A DNA stretch of 60,798 bases from Lachnospiraceae bacterium. GTDB taxonomy: Bacteria > Bacillota > Clostridia > Oscillospirales > CAG-272. Shown piece by piece: positions 43,601 to 51,067 of this stretch (the first letter of the stretch is position 1; every line of letters begins with the position of its first letter). The notes under the pieces are model-generated. The model was not told where the DNA came from. It worked only from the letters and a program-made list of their open reading frames with translations, and made no database searches. A program made the translations under genes and the position numbers. The stretch is taken from NCBI GenBank assembly GCA_024404495.1, contig JAKSPT010000017.1, forward strand, positions 1-60,798, read 5' to 3'.

Positions 43601-44339
43601 CAAGGAGACGAGATCGGGCGAGCCGATGGCGTTTCTGACGCTGGAGGACCGCTGCTCTTCGATCGAGGTCGTGGTCTTTCCGAAGGCGCTCGAAGGGAAG
43701 AACGAGTATCTGAAGCAGGGCAGCGCGATCTGCCTTTCCGGTCAGATCAGACTGCGGGACGACGATCCGCCGAAGATCATTCTGTCCGCCGTCTATCCGC
43801 TGATCCCGAGCGAGCGCTTCCACCCCGAGACCTACCGCAATCCCTTTGAGGCGCAGCCCGCCGGTTACGGCGGCTGCGGAGCGTCCGCACCGGTCTCCCG
43901 CCCCTCCGACGCACGTTCGGAACGGTATCAGGTGCAGCGGCTGCAGGGGGAACTGCCCTACGCTCCCGACCGGAAAGCGGAAACCGGAAGGGAAGCCGCG
44001 CCGCAGCCCGCTCCCGCGCGGACCGAACGTCCCGCGCCCGACCTCCGGGCGATCGGCATTCAGCCGCAGAGCACGGTGCGCCGTCAGATCGGACCGCTCG
44101 TGTCCCCCGGTCCCGGTTATACGCTTTACCTCAAGGTGCCGGATATGGAGGGAAAGCTCTTCCGCAAGGCACTGAACCTCGTCGAGCTTTTCGTCGGCAC
44201 GACTCCGGTCGTGTTCTACGACGCCTCCACCAAGGCGATCCGGAAATACAATCACGGGATCGACGCGATCCCCTACGTCGTGGAGGAGCTGAATCTCCTT
44301 CTCGGGGAGGGCTGCGCCGTTCTGAAGCAAAAATCATAA
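40617..44339 (+). CDS. dnaE: DNA polymerase III subunit alpha, DnaE type
   Basis: The 1240-residue polymerase has the N-terminal PHP domain (HLHLHSEYSLLDGA, then LTDHG), the polymerase core with GPGRGSGAGSLVAF and the catalytic PDFDIDFGDERRDEVI near 415-430, a helix-hairpin-helix part, an OB domain near 985-1070 (VTLCGIVSRAV) and a C-terminal tail. Between about 1085 and 1150 there is a Pro/Arg/Ala-rich, low-complexity insert. Clostridia normally also have PolC; DnaE then acts in primer extension and repair. CAGGAG precedes the ATG at 40617. Confidence 0.95.
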   Translation: MAFVHLHLHSEYSLLDGACRIREIPKRAKELGQTAVALTDHGVLFGAVDFYQACVDEGITPIIGCEVYVAPGSRFDKTASSEKNYDHLVLLCENETGYRNLIRLVSKGFTEGFYSKPRIDEELLFSHKEGLIALSACLAGRIPRLILAGDVAGAEKYACRMAKEFGSERFYLELQNQGIEGQAQVNATLAGIAKRNGIPLVCTNDVHYLRKEDAQTQAVLKCIQTNTTIDAGRPEAFATDEFYLKSEEEMRALFAAFPEAADNTAKIAGMCRFAFTFGKLHLPRYDLPDGKDPKKYLRELAFSGLERRVNAGEIVYTDEHGADDYKYRIEYELVVIGSMGYAEYFLIVADFVNYAKSVKIPTGPGRGSGAGSLVAFLIGITEVDPIRYGLLFESFLNPERVSMPDFDIDFGDERRDEVIRYVAEKYGEDHVSQIVTFGTMAARAAVRDVGRALGMPYSEVDAVAKLIPAELKMTLKKALETPELKAKVEGDDRAARLIKISMAVEGMPRHASTHAAGVVITDRPISELVPVSTNGDVIVTQYDMDTVAKLGLLKFDFLALRYLTVIDETERAVRSIDRNYVPEKLPLDDEAAFALIASGDTEGLFQLESPGMKRMLKEFRPRSVEDIMIALGLYRPGPMESIPRFLENRRTPEKIVYPCEALKPILGETSGCIVYQDQVMQIFRAVAGYSYGKADIVRRAISKKKAGVIEKERENFISGAVANGMEEATAAALFGQMTDFSNYGLKKSHAAAYALISYRTAYLKAHYPVCYYAALLSSVLGSPAKMTQYIAACSKKGIRVLPPDINESGVRFTVSGNAIRFGLLAVKNVGGGFLKRIIETRRTGYYSSFYEFLSRLSGGEINRRQIEALVMVGAFDSLGVERNRLLAAMPSLVEMFSSRSGSVSGQMDLFGGAEVGFSYPELPLLSFRDKLNMEKEASDLYFSGHLLDSYRTHIETLAPAEITEILSSFGEEAEEKVYKEGDTVTLCGIVSRAVSKETRSGEPMAFLTLEDRCSSIEVVVFPKALEGKNEYLKQGSAICLSGQIRLRDDDPPKIILSAVYPLIPSERFHPETYRNPFEAQPAGYGGCGASAPVSRPSDARSERYQVQRLQGELPYAPDRKAETGREAAPQPAPARTERPAPDLRAIGIQPQSTVRRQIGPLVSPGPGYTLYLKVPDMEGKLFRKALNLVELFVGTTPVVFYDASTKAIRKYNHGIDAIPYVVEELNLLLGEGCAVLKQKS

Positions 44340-44472
44340 AATGATGCGGATCCCTACACGCAATATTTTTACGCAATTCATCCCGCGTTCAAAAATGCGG
44401 TATATAATATCTCGGATAAGAAGAAACGAAACCGTTATTAACCGATAAGAAATGGAAAGGAAAAATATCCGG

Positions 44473-47193
44473 ATGTCTTCACGGAACAGCAATCCCGTCA
44501 ACTGGGGCGAAGAGATCGCAAAGACCTTCAGGCTTTGCGGCAAGGTCATTCTTCGCGTTCTCGGATACGTTTTCAACGTGCTCGCGACCTGCCTGCTGAT
44601 TGGTCTGATCACCGGCACGGTCGTAGGAGGCGCTTTTGTGCTGTACGTTTTCAACCGGGTGGACGCCTCGGTCGACAACATCGACTTCCTGAAGGTCAGC
44701 GAAAACACGACGACGAAGATCGTCTACGTCGATCAGACCGACGCCGGAAACGGCTCGGGCGATCTCATTGAGGCGGTCGATCAGCGCCTTTACGGATCGG
44801 AAAACCACATGTGGGCGCCTTACTCCGATTTCCCGGATGATCTGAAGGACGCGATCACCTCTGTCGAGGATAAGCGCTTCTGGGAGCACAAGGGCGTGGA
44901 CTGGATCACGACCGGAAAAGCGACCCTGAACTACCTGCTCGGCACCGGCTCCGCCGGCGGCTCCACGATTACGCAGCAGCTCATCAAGAACGTCACCGGC
45001 GACGACGACGTTTCGATCCAACGCAAGGCGCAGGAGATCATGCGCGCGCTTCAGCTCGAAAAAACGATGACCAAAGAGCAGATCCTCGAGCTTTATCTCA
45101 ATACCATCTATCTCGGCGAGGGCTGTTACGGCGTCTCCGCCGCGGCGTACAAGTATTTCGGAAAAGAAGTAAAGGACCTTTCGCTGCTCGAATGCGCGGC
45201 GCTGATCGGCATCACGCAGAACCCGACCAAGTGGGACCCCTTCCTGCATCCGGAGAATAATCAGTACCGCCGTCAGGTCGTTCTGACCTGTATGCACGAC
45301 AATAAGAAGATTACCGACGAGGAATACTATTCCACTTGGGGGCTTGATCTTGAGCTCTTCTACGGGGAAGAGGAAACGGACGATCCCTCCTCCGATCCCG
45401 CACCCGTGGAAAGCGGCGTGAACTCGTGGTACACCGACGCCGCGATCGAGGAAACGATCGGGCTGCTGATGGAAAAGTACGGCTACACCTATGAAATCGC
45501 CGCGCAGAAGATTTATACCGGCGGTTTTCAGATCGTTACGGCGCAGGATCCCAAGCTTCAGGCGCTGGTCGAGGAATATTACAGTGACGCCTCCCATTTC
45601 CAGAAGGCGGATAATTCGCTCATTCAGCCCGAAAGCTCCTTCGTTCTGATCGACCCGAACACCGGCTGTGTCAAGGCGATCGCCGGCGCGAGAGGGGAAA
45701 AGCGGGGCAACCGTATCCTGAACTACGCGACGCAGACCTCCCGTCCCTCCGGTTCCTCCATCAAGCCGCTCTCGGCTTACGGTCCCTCTCTTGAATACGG
45801 GCTAATCACCTACGGCTCCTCGGTCGACGACGCGCCGGTCAACTTCGGCGAAAAGGTGACGACCGAGTACGGCTACACCTATTATACCAAGTCCGCGGGT
45901 TATCCGCAGAACTCGGGCGGCAACTATTACCGCGGTATCGTTCCGATCCATTTTGCGCTCCGCAATTCGATCAATACCGCCGCTTACCGCCTTGTGATGA
46001 ACCTCGGCGTTGACCGCTCCTTCGATTTCGTTACGAACAAATGCCATATTTCGACGCTTGTCGGCGAATACGACAAGAACGGCGTGACCGATAAGGCGTA
46101 CGCGCCTCTCGCGCTCGGGCAGCAGTCCTACGGTGTGAAAAACGTCGAGCTGACCGCCGCCTATTCGATCTTCGCCAACGACGGCGTTTACAACCATCCC
46201 CGTTTCGTCCTTCAGGTGCTCGACGGCAACGGCGAAGTCCTGATCGACAACGTACAGAAGAGCGAGATCGTCCTTTCCGAAACGACCGCGAGCATCATGA
46301 CCAAGATGATGCAGGAGGTCGTTACGGACGGTACCGGTCACGGCTTCATCACCCTGCAGAACATGGTCGACACCGCCGGTAAGACCGGTACGACGCAGAA
46401 CGCGTGCGACAAATGGTTCATCGGCTACACGCCCTATTATATTGCCGGCGTCTGGTTCGGCTATTCGATGCCGCAGGCACTCGATAACTTCGGCGAAAAC
46501 TGCGCCATGTCGATCTGGGACGGACTGATGAACGAGATCCACCGTCCGATCGTTGAGGCTGCCGCAGCCGCCGGAGAAGAGCTGAAGCATTTCGAGCTCG
46601 CAGACGGCGTCATCGAAGCGACCTATTGCCGTGATTCCGGCAAGCTCGTGACCGACGCCTGCCTCGCCGACCCGCGCGGAAGCCGCGTGGAGATCGGTTA
46701 CTTTACGGCGGATTCCATGCCGACCGAGGAATGCGACTGCCACGTTCTCGTCGATTACGACGGCGTACACGGCGGCGTCGCGTCCAATACCTGCCCGGAG
46801 GACAATATCGTGCAGGTCGGTATGATCACCGTGAAGCGCTCCTTCCCGGTACAGGTCCTGATCGAGGACGCACAGTACGTCTATTACCCGCTCCCGTCCG
46901 GTATTGAGCCCGGCGGAAGCGCGTCCGATCCGTTCTTTATCAATATGCTCCCCGAGGAGACCTACGTCGGTCACACCTATACCGGCGACAGTATGATCCA
47001 GTTCAACCGTGCCTGCCAGGAGCATCCGTACGAGGAGGAGACCGAGCCGCCCGAAACGGATGAAGAGACCGGACCCGACGCGGATGAAGAGACCGGACCG
47101 GACGAGGACGAAGAGACCGGAAAGACGGATCCCCCGGAAACGAAGCCGCCGAAGACGCCCGAAACGCTTCCGGACGATTATCTGAATCAATGA
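44473..47193 (+). CDS. Class A penicillin-binding protein (glycosyltransferase/transpeptidase)
   Basis: A 906-residue bifunctional peptidoglycan synthase. It has a membrane helix at about 30-60, GT51 glycosyltransferase motifs (EDKRFWEHKGVDW, then GGSTITQQ near 175 and RKAQEI), and a transpeptidase domain with SSIK at 428-431, SIN near 503 and KTGTTQ near 635. The C-terminal 45 residues are acidic repeats of DEETGPD type. AAAGGA lies 11 bases before the ATG at 44473; an ATG seven codons earlier lacks a ribosome binding site. A TATAAT at 44403-44408 may be the promoter, but its -35 is poor. The acetyltransferase gene follows after 9 bp. Confidence 0.93.
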   Translation: MSSRNSNPVNWGEEIAKTFRLCGKVILRVLGYVFNVLATCLLIGLITGTVVGGAFVLYVFNRVDASVDNIDFLKVSENTTTKIVYVDQTDAGNGSGDLIEAVDQRLYGSENHMWAPYSDFPDDLKDAITSVEDKRFWEHKGVDWITTGKATLNYLLGTGSAGGSTITQQLIKNVTGDDDVSIQRKAQEIMRALQLEKTMTKEQILELYLNTIYLGEGCYGVSAAAYKYFGKEVKDLSLLECAALIGITQNPTKWDPFLHPENNQYRRQVVLTCMHDNKKITDEEYYSTWGLDLELFYGEEETDDPSSDPAPVESGVNSWYTDAAIEETIGLLMEKYGYTYEIAAQKIYTGGFQIVTAQDPKLQALVEEYYSDASHFQKADNSLIQPESSFVLIDPNTGCVKAIAGARGEKRGNRILNYATQTSRPSGSSIKPLSAYGPSLEYGLITYGSSVDDAPVNFGEKVTTEYGYTYYTKSAGYPQNSGGNYYRGIVPIHFALRNSINTAAYRLVMNLGVDRSFDFVTNKCHISTLVGEYDKNGVTDKAYAPLALGQQSYGVKNVELTAAYSIFANDGVYNHPRFVLQVLDGNGEVLIDNVQKSEIVLSETTASIMTKMMQEVVTDGTGHGFITLQNMVDTAGKTGTTQNACDKWFIGYTPYYIAGVWFGYSMPQALDNFGENCAMSIWDGLMNEIHRPIVEAAAAAGEELKHFELADGVIEATYCRDSGKLVTDACLADPRGSRVEIGYFTADSMPTEECDCHVLVDYDGVHGGVASNTCPEDNIVQVGMITVKRSFPVQVLIEDAQYVYYPLPSGIEPGGSASDPFFINMLPEETYVGHTYTGDSMIQFNRACQEHPYEEETEPPETDEETGPDADEETGPDEDEETGKTDPPETKPPKTPETLPDDYLNQ

Positions 47194-47202
47194 GGCTGAC
47201 GA

Positions 47203-47811
47203 ATGGATATCTCGATTTTTGAGGGCAACACCTACGATTCGACCGTGATCCTCGGCAAATATTATAAAGAAGCGTTTCCGGAGGAGGAACGGATCCCGCC
47301 GGAAAAGATGATCCGTCTGATCGGTTACGGCGTGTATCATCTTCTGGTCGGCTGCTTTTCGGAATCCGGAACGGCGTTCGGCTACGCGTTTCTGTGCAAC
47401 TCTCCCGACGGAAAAAGTGTTCTTCTCGACTATTTCTTCATTCTTCCCGAATACCGCGGGAAAGGATACGGGGAGATGTTTCTGAAAGGACTGAAAGAGC
47501 GTGCAAAGGGGCAGATGCTGATCTTCGAGGCCGAAAAGAGCGAAACGCCCGGTGACCTTATGGAACACCGCATCCGTTTCTATCTTCGCAACGGCGCCGT
47601 GATCCTCCCGTTCCCCTATCTGTTCCCGACGCGGACGGGCGAGCTTCCGATGCACCTGATGACCCTTTCGGAAATGCCGGAGGGCGGTTACGACGGTGTG
47701 AGACTTCGCTCTTTCCTTTCCTACGCGATGGAGCTTCTTCATTCCGATACCGATTACAAAACCGTTCTCTCCCATTATCTGAACGGCATTCCCGATAAGA
47801 TCCTTTTATAA
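47203..47811 (+). CDS. GNAT family N-acetyltransferase
   Basis: The 202-residue protein contains one GNAT fold: an N-terminal strand and helix, the core LDYFFILPEYRGKGYGEMFL with the acetyl-CoA pyrophosphate loop (R/Q-G-x-G pattern RGKGYG), and a C-terminal part with FYLRNGAVIL, the usual final strand segment. Substrate unknown. It lies 9 bp behind the penicillin-binding protein gene and is followed by a strong terminator, so it is probably expressed with it. Confidence 0.82.
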   Translation: MDISIFEGNTYDSTVILGKYYKEAFPEEERIPPEKMIRLIGYGVYHLLVGCFSESGTAFGYAFLCNSPDGKSVLLDYFFILPEYRGKGYGEMFLKGLKERAKGQMLIFEAEKSETPGDLMEHRIRFYLRNGAVILPFPYLFPTRTGELPMHLMTLSEMPEGGYDGVRLRSFLSYAMELLHSDTDYKTVLSHYLNGIPDKILL

Positions 47812-47815
47812 AAAC

Positions 47816-47849
47816 AAAACCGCCGAAGACGGCCGTCTTCAGCGGTTTT
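47816..47849. terminator. Bidirectional terminator
   Basis: AAAACCGC and GAAGAC pair with GTCTTC and GCGGTTTT, with single mismatched bases between the two stem parts and loop GGCC, between convergent genes. Confidence 0.88.
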
Positions 47850-47863
47850 GATGTTTTGGGGGA

Positions 47864-48199
47864 TTACGCCATTTTGTCAGCCATCTGCGTGCCGCCGAGA
47901 ATATGGAAGTGGATATGCTTTACCGACTGGCAGGCGTCGGGACCGCAGTTGGAAATGACGCGGTAACCGTTTTTCAGCCCCTCTGCGGCGGCGATCTTCG
48001 GGATCGTCTCGAAGATATGGGCGATCAGACCGCTGTTTTCGGCGTTGATGCCGTTCATATCGGGGATGTGCTCCTTCGGGATCACGACGATATGGGTGGG
48101 CGCCTGCGGATTGATGTCGCGGAAGGCGAGGATCTTTTCATCCTCGTAAACCTTGTTTGACGGAATGTTTCCGGCAACGATCTCACAGAAAATGCACAT
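47864..48199 (-). CDS. HIT family protein (alternative internal start)
   Basis: The 111-residue C-terminal part of the GNAT-HIT frame taken alone is a full-length HIT (HINT-like) protein: CIFCEI zinc-type start, FRDINPQAPTHIVVIPKEHI and the H-x-H-x-H triad HIHFH near the end. An AAAGGAG site eight bases upstream of its ATG supports separate translation. Likely activity is adenosine 5'-phosphoramidate hydrolysis. Confidence 0.75.
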   Translation of the reverse strand: MCIFCEIVAGNIPSNKVYEDEKILAFRDINPQAPTHIVVIPKEHIPDMNGINAENSGLIAHIFETIPKIAAAEGLKNGYRVISNCGPDACQSVKHIHFHILGGTQMADKMA

Positions 48200-49165
48200 A
48201 GTATCTTTCTCCTTTTTTCGGATGATTTTTCTCATGGTGGCAAACGAGCGCACGATGCCGAAGCCGGCGCTCTCGTAGACGTAGCGGGCGGGATTGTTGT
48301 CCCCGGTGAAGAGGGACATAAAGGTCGCGCCCTTTTCGGAAAGCCCTTTGCACAGTCCGGCGAAGAGCGCCTTTCCGATGCCGTGATGACGGTATTCTGT
48401 CCGGACGGCGATCCCGCAGAAGAGCCCTCTGCCTTCCTTTGAGACCGAGAGCGGACCGGTGTAGCCGATGACCTTCCCGTCCTTCACCGCGACGACGATA
48501 TCCTCGTCAAGCCTTGCCATCACGCGTCTTCGCCAGCCCTCGTTGCCGATATTGTCGAAAAGCTCGGAAAAGCCGCCGTGGCGGGAGCCGTCGTAATACG
48601 TGATCTCGATCCCGTTTTCCCGCAGGCTTTCCAGCCTCCGCGCCATTTCGTCGGGCGTTCGGTACTCGGAAAGCGGCAGATAATAGGTGTTCTGCACCGT
48701 CCACGCCCGGTAGCCGAGCGATTCGTAAAACGGATAGGCGGCGGTGCTCATATCGACGCCGGGCTGTCCCGCGTGGTCGTGCGGCGCGTGACCGGGAATG
48801 AACCACGGCAGCTCGGTCGGGTTATAGAAAACGAGCTCGATCTTTTTCATTTCCGGATGTGCCCCGGCAAGGGCACCTTCCAGCTTTTCCGCGATCGCTT
48901 TTCCGTATCCCCGTCTTCTGTATTCCGGAAGGACGCCGATATAGGTGATATATCCGGTTTCTCCCGCGCAGTTGCCCGCGCCGAAGGCGATCACGCGGTC
49001 ACCCTCGTAACCGACGAAAACGGCGGGACCGATCGAAGGATCGAGAAAAAGCTCCTCAAAGCGTTCCGCCGTGATCGGCTTGAAGAGCGTGTCTCCGTTT
49101 TCACAGAGCAGATTGAAGATCATAACGCAGGCGTCAGCCTCGTTCCGGTATTCGCGCACGGTCAT
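47864..49165 (-). CDS. In-frame fusion: tandem GNAT acetyltransferase plus HIT hydrolase
   Basis: One uninterrupted 433-residue frame. Residues 1-150 form a GNAT domain (IGVLPEYRRRGYGKAI), about 160-315 a second (VRTEYRHHGIGKALF), and 323-433 a complete HIT protein opening MCIFCEIVAGNIPS and carrying the catalytic HIHFH. GNAT enzymes acetylate; HIT proteins hydrolyse nucleotide phosphoramidates or adenylates. The start at 49165 has AGAGGTGAT. The HIT part has its own AAAGGAG eight bases before an internal ATG at 48199, so two products are possible: the fusion, and HIT alone. Either a stop codon has been lost between two overlapping genes or the fusion is functional. Confidence 0.8.
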   Translation of the reverse strand: MTVREYRNEADACVMIFNLLCENGDTLFKPITAERFEELFLDPSIGPAVFVGYEGDRVIAFGAGNCAGETGYITYIGVLPEYRRRGYGKAIAEKLEGALAGAHPEMKKIELVFYNPTELPWFIPGHAPHDHAGQPGVDMSTAAYPFYESLGYRAWTVQNTYYLPLSEYRTPDEMARRLESLRENGIEITYYDGSRHGGFSELFDNIGNEGWRRRVMARLDEDIVVAVKDGKVIGYTGPLSVSKEGRGLFCGIAVRTEYRHHGIGKALFAGLCKGLSEKGATFMSLFTGDNNPARYVYESAGFGIVRSFATMRKIIRKKEKDTMCIFCEIVAGNIPSNKVYEDEKILAFRDINPQAPTHIVVIPKEHIPDMNGINAENSGLIAHIFETIPKIAAAEGLKNGYRVISNCGPDACQSVKHIHFHILGGTQMADKMA

Positions 49166-49184
49166 GGGATCACCTCTTTTCTTC

Positions 49185-49213
49185 AGTATAGCATACCGCG
49201 GGGAAAAATACAA
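49185..49213 (-). promoter_or_regulatory. Promoter of the GNAT-HIT gene
   Basis: On the minus strand: TTGTAT (49213-49208), 17 bp, TATACT (49190-49185), 20 bases before the ATG. Confidence 0.75.
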
Positions 49214-49250
49214 GGGAAGAAGAAAAATTCGGAAAAATAACGGTCGGATG

Positions 49251-49279
49251 TTGACAAGAGGGGAAACAGGGGTTATAAT
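49251..49279 (+). promoter_or_regulatory. Promoter of the DUF1858 gene
   Basis: TTGACA (49251-49256), 17 bp, TATAAT (49274-49279). Confidence 0.88.
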
Positions 49280-49315
49280 AGTATCGGTGAAAATTTTGAA
49301 TACAGGAGGTTCATT

Positions 49316-49519
49316 ATGACCGTTACGAAAAAATCCGTGATCGGCGACGTTCTTGATTTCGACGCCGGCACCGCTGAGTTCTTCTTCTCCATCGGTATGC
49401 ACTGCCTCGGCTGCCCCGCTTCCAGAGGGGAGTCCATCGAGGATGCCTGTGCAGTCCACGGCACCGACGCCGACGAGCTTGTCAAGAAGATCAACGAGTA
49501 CCTTTCTTCCAAAAAGTAA
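49316..49519 (+). CDS. DUF1858 domain protein
   Basis: The 67-residue protein is a stand-alone DUF1858 domain: an N-terminal KKSVIGDVLDFDAGTAEFFF followed by GMHCLGCPAS, with the family's C-x-x-C pair, and a helical end. The family is often found next to or fused with iron-sulfur or hybrid-cluster proteins and probably uses the cysteine pair for redox or metal binding; function is not established. It has a perfect promoter, AGGAGG and its own terminator, so it should be well expressed as a single gene. Confidence 0.9.
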   Translation: MTVTKKSVIGDVLDFDAGTAEFFFSIGMHCLGCPASRGESIEDACAVHGTDADELVKKINEYLSSKK

Positions 49520-49523
49520 AGGC

Positions 49524-49557
49524 AAGGGGCTTCGGTTCAGACCGTCAAGCCCCTTTT
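49524..49557 (+). terminator. Intrinsic terminator after the DUF1858 gene
   Basis: AAGGGGCTT pairs with AAGCCCCTT, extended by an inner CGGT/ACCG, ending TTT. It ends 13 bases before the trmK start. Confidence 0.85.
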
Positions 49558-49569
49558 CAACGCTGTTTT

Positions 49570-50295
49570 ATGAGTGATACGATCCGTTTGTCAAACCGCC
49601 TGCAGACCGCGGCGGATTTCGTGAAACCGAACGCGCGGGTCGCCGATATCGGCACCGACCACGCGTATCTCCCGGCATACCTGATAATGAACGGGATCGC
49701 CTCGGCGGCGGTCGCCTCCGATCTGTTGGAGGGTCCGCTGAAAAGGGCGAAAGCGACGCTGGACAGGTATCTGCCGGAGGGCGGCGTTCTCCTTCATCTC
49801 GGGAACGGTCTTTCGGGTCTGGAGGAATTCCGGCCCGATACCGTAATGATCTGCGGGATGGGCGGGGAACTGATCGCCTCGATCCTGACCGACGCGGAAT
49901 GGGCTTGGAAGCCCTCGGTTTCGTTTATCCTTCAGCCGATGACGAGACCCGAAACGCTGAGAAGATTCCTTTTTGAAAACGGCTTTGCGATCGAAAAGGA
50001 AAGGCTCGCAAGAGACGATAAGCTCTATACCGTCCTTCTCGTCCGTTATACCGGAGAAAAGCGGTATCTTCCCGAAACCGAAGCCGTGATCGGCTTTTCC
50101 GATCCCGCGGATTCCCCCGAGCTGTTCCTTGCCTACCTTGACCGCCTTCACGACGTCTATCTCGTGCGGCAGCGGGGAAAGGAAAAGGCGGGTATCGGAC
50201 ACGCGTCCGAGGACGGGATCCTTATTGCGATCGAAGAAATGAAAAGAAAGGCGGAACCGTATGAACGCTGCGGCATTTTACCGGAAACTGAATGA
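49570..50295 (+). CDS. trmK: tRNA (adenine(22)-N1)-methyltransferase TrmK
   Basis: A 241-residue class I methyltransferase. The start LSNRLQTAADFV, the SAM loop VADIGTDHAYLP, and MICGMGGELIASIL with the later LQPMTRPETLRRFL are characteristic of TrmK, which methylates A22 of tRNA. No Shine-Dalgarno site precedes the ATG at 49570, yet family alignment leaves no better start. It overlaps the Nif3-like gene by 35 bp, the neighbour usual in Firmicutes. Confidence 0.93.
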   Translation: MSDTIRLSNRLQTAADFVKPNARVADIGTDHAYLPAYLIMNGIASAAVASDLLEGPLKRAKATLDRYLPEGGVLLHLGNGLSGLEEFRPDTVMICGMGGELIASILTDAEWAWKPSVSFILQPMTRPETLRRFLFENGFAIEKERLARDDKLYTVLLVRYTGEKRYLPETEAVIGFSDPADSPELFLAYLDRLHDVYLVRQRGKEKAGIGHASEDGILIAIEEMKRKAEPYERCGILPETE

Positions 50296-51007
50296 AAAGA
50301 TCCCCGAATCGCTGCGCTGCGAATGGGATAACGACGGGCTGATGGTCTGCTCCGATCCCGGCCGCGAGGTGAAGAAGGTGCTGATCACGCTCGACTGCAC
50401 CGACGACGCCGTTTCCTACGCGGATGAAAACGATTTCGATCTGATCGTTTCCCACCATCCGCTGATCTTTCATCCGCTGAAAGCGGTCACCGATCCGAAG
50501 CTGATCCAGCTCATCAAGCGGGATATCCCGGTCTTTTCCTTCCATACCCGTCTTGACGCGGTCAAGGGCGGCGTCAACGATACGCTCGCTTCGCTGCTCG
50601 GTCTGGAGGACGTCGTCCCCTTCGGGGAGGACGGAATGGGCAGGATCGGGTTCCTTCCCGACCGCGTGTCCTTCGGCGCCTTCGTTTCCGATCTGAAGGA
50701 TCTGCTCGGCGTGCAGTCGGTCACGGCGGTGCGCTGTACCGGCAGCGTGGATCGCGTCGCGGTCCTCGGCGGTTCCGGGAAGGATTATATCGCCGACGCG
50801 GAGGCCGCGGGAGCCGATACCTTCGTGACCGGGGAGGCGGGCTACAACGCGCTGACCGACGCCTCCGAGGGGACGATGAACGTGATCCTCGCAGGGCACT
50901 ATTTTACCGAGCAGCCGGTCTGTCAGACGCTGCGGCGGATGCTGCTTTCCATTGACCCGAAGCTTGAAACCGAAATCTACGAATGCAATAAGCTGCTTCA
51001 ATACTGA
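50261..51007 (+). CDS. Nif3-like dinuclear metal centre protein
   Basis: The 248-residue protein has the Nif3/YqfO signature: CEWDNDGLMV, then VSHHPLIFHP with the paired metal histidines, SFHTRLDAVKGGVND and the late ILAGHYFTEQPV. It lacks the PII-like insertion of some homologues. The family forms toroidal hexamers with two metal ions per subunit; the reaction is unsettled, a GTP-cyclohydrolase-like or phosphatase role having been proposed. It is cotranscribed with trmK and probably with pyk. Confidence 0.92.
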   Translation: MNAAAFYRKLNEKIPESLRCEWDNDGLMVCSDPGREVKKVLITLDCTDDAVSYADENDFDLIVSHHPLIFHPLKAVTDPKLIQLIKRDIPVFSFHTRLDAVKGGVNDTLASLLGLEDVVPFGEDGMGRIGFLPDRVSFGAFVSDLKDLLGVQSVTAVRCTGSVDRVAVLGGSGKDYIADAEAAGADTFVTGEAGYNALTDASEGTMNVILAGHYFTEQPVCQTLRRMLLSIDPKLETEIYECNKLLQY

Positions 51008-51067
51008 TATATGCTCGGCGGCAGTACCGCCGGAAAGGAACCTTTCTTCGGAAAGGGAATACGTATT

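Noticed and set aside
42117..44330. Long minus-strand frame opposite dnaE
   Set aside because: Antisense shadow of a well-recognised polymerase gene, no motif of its own.
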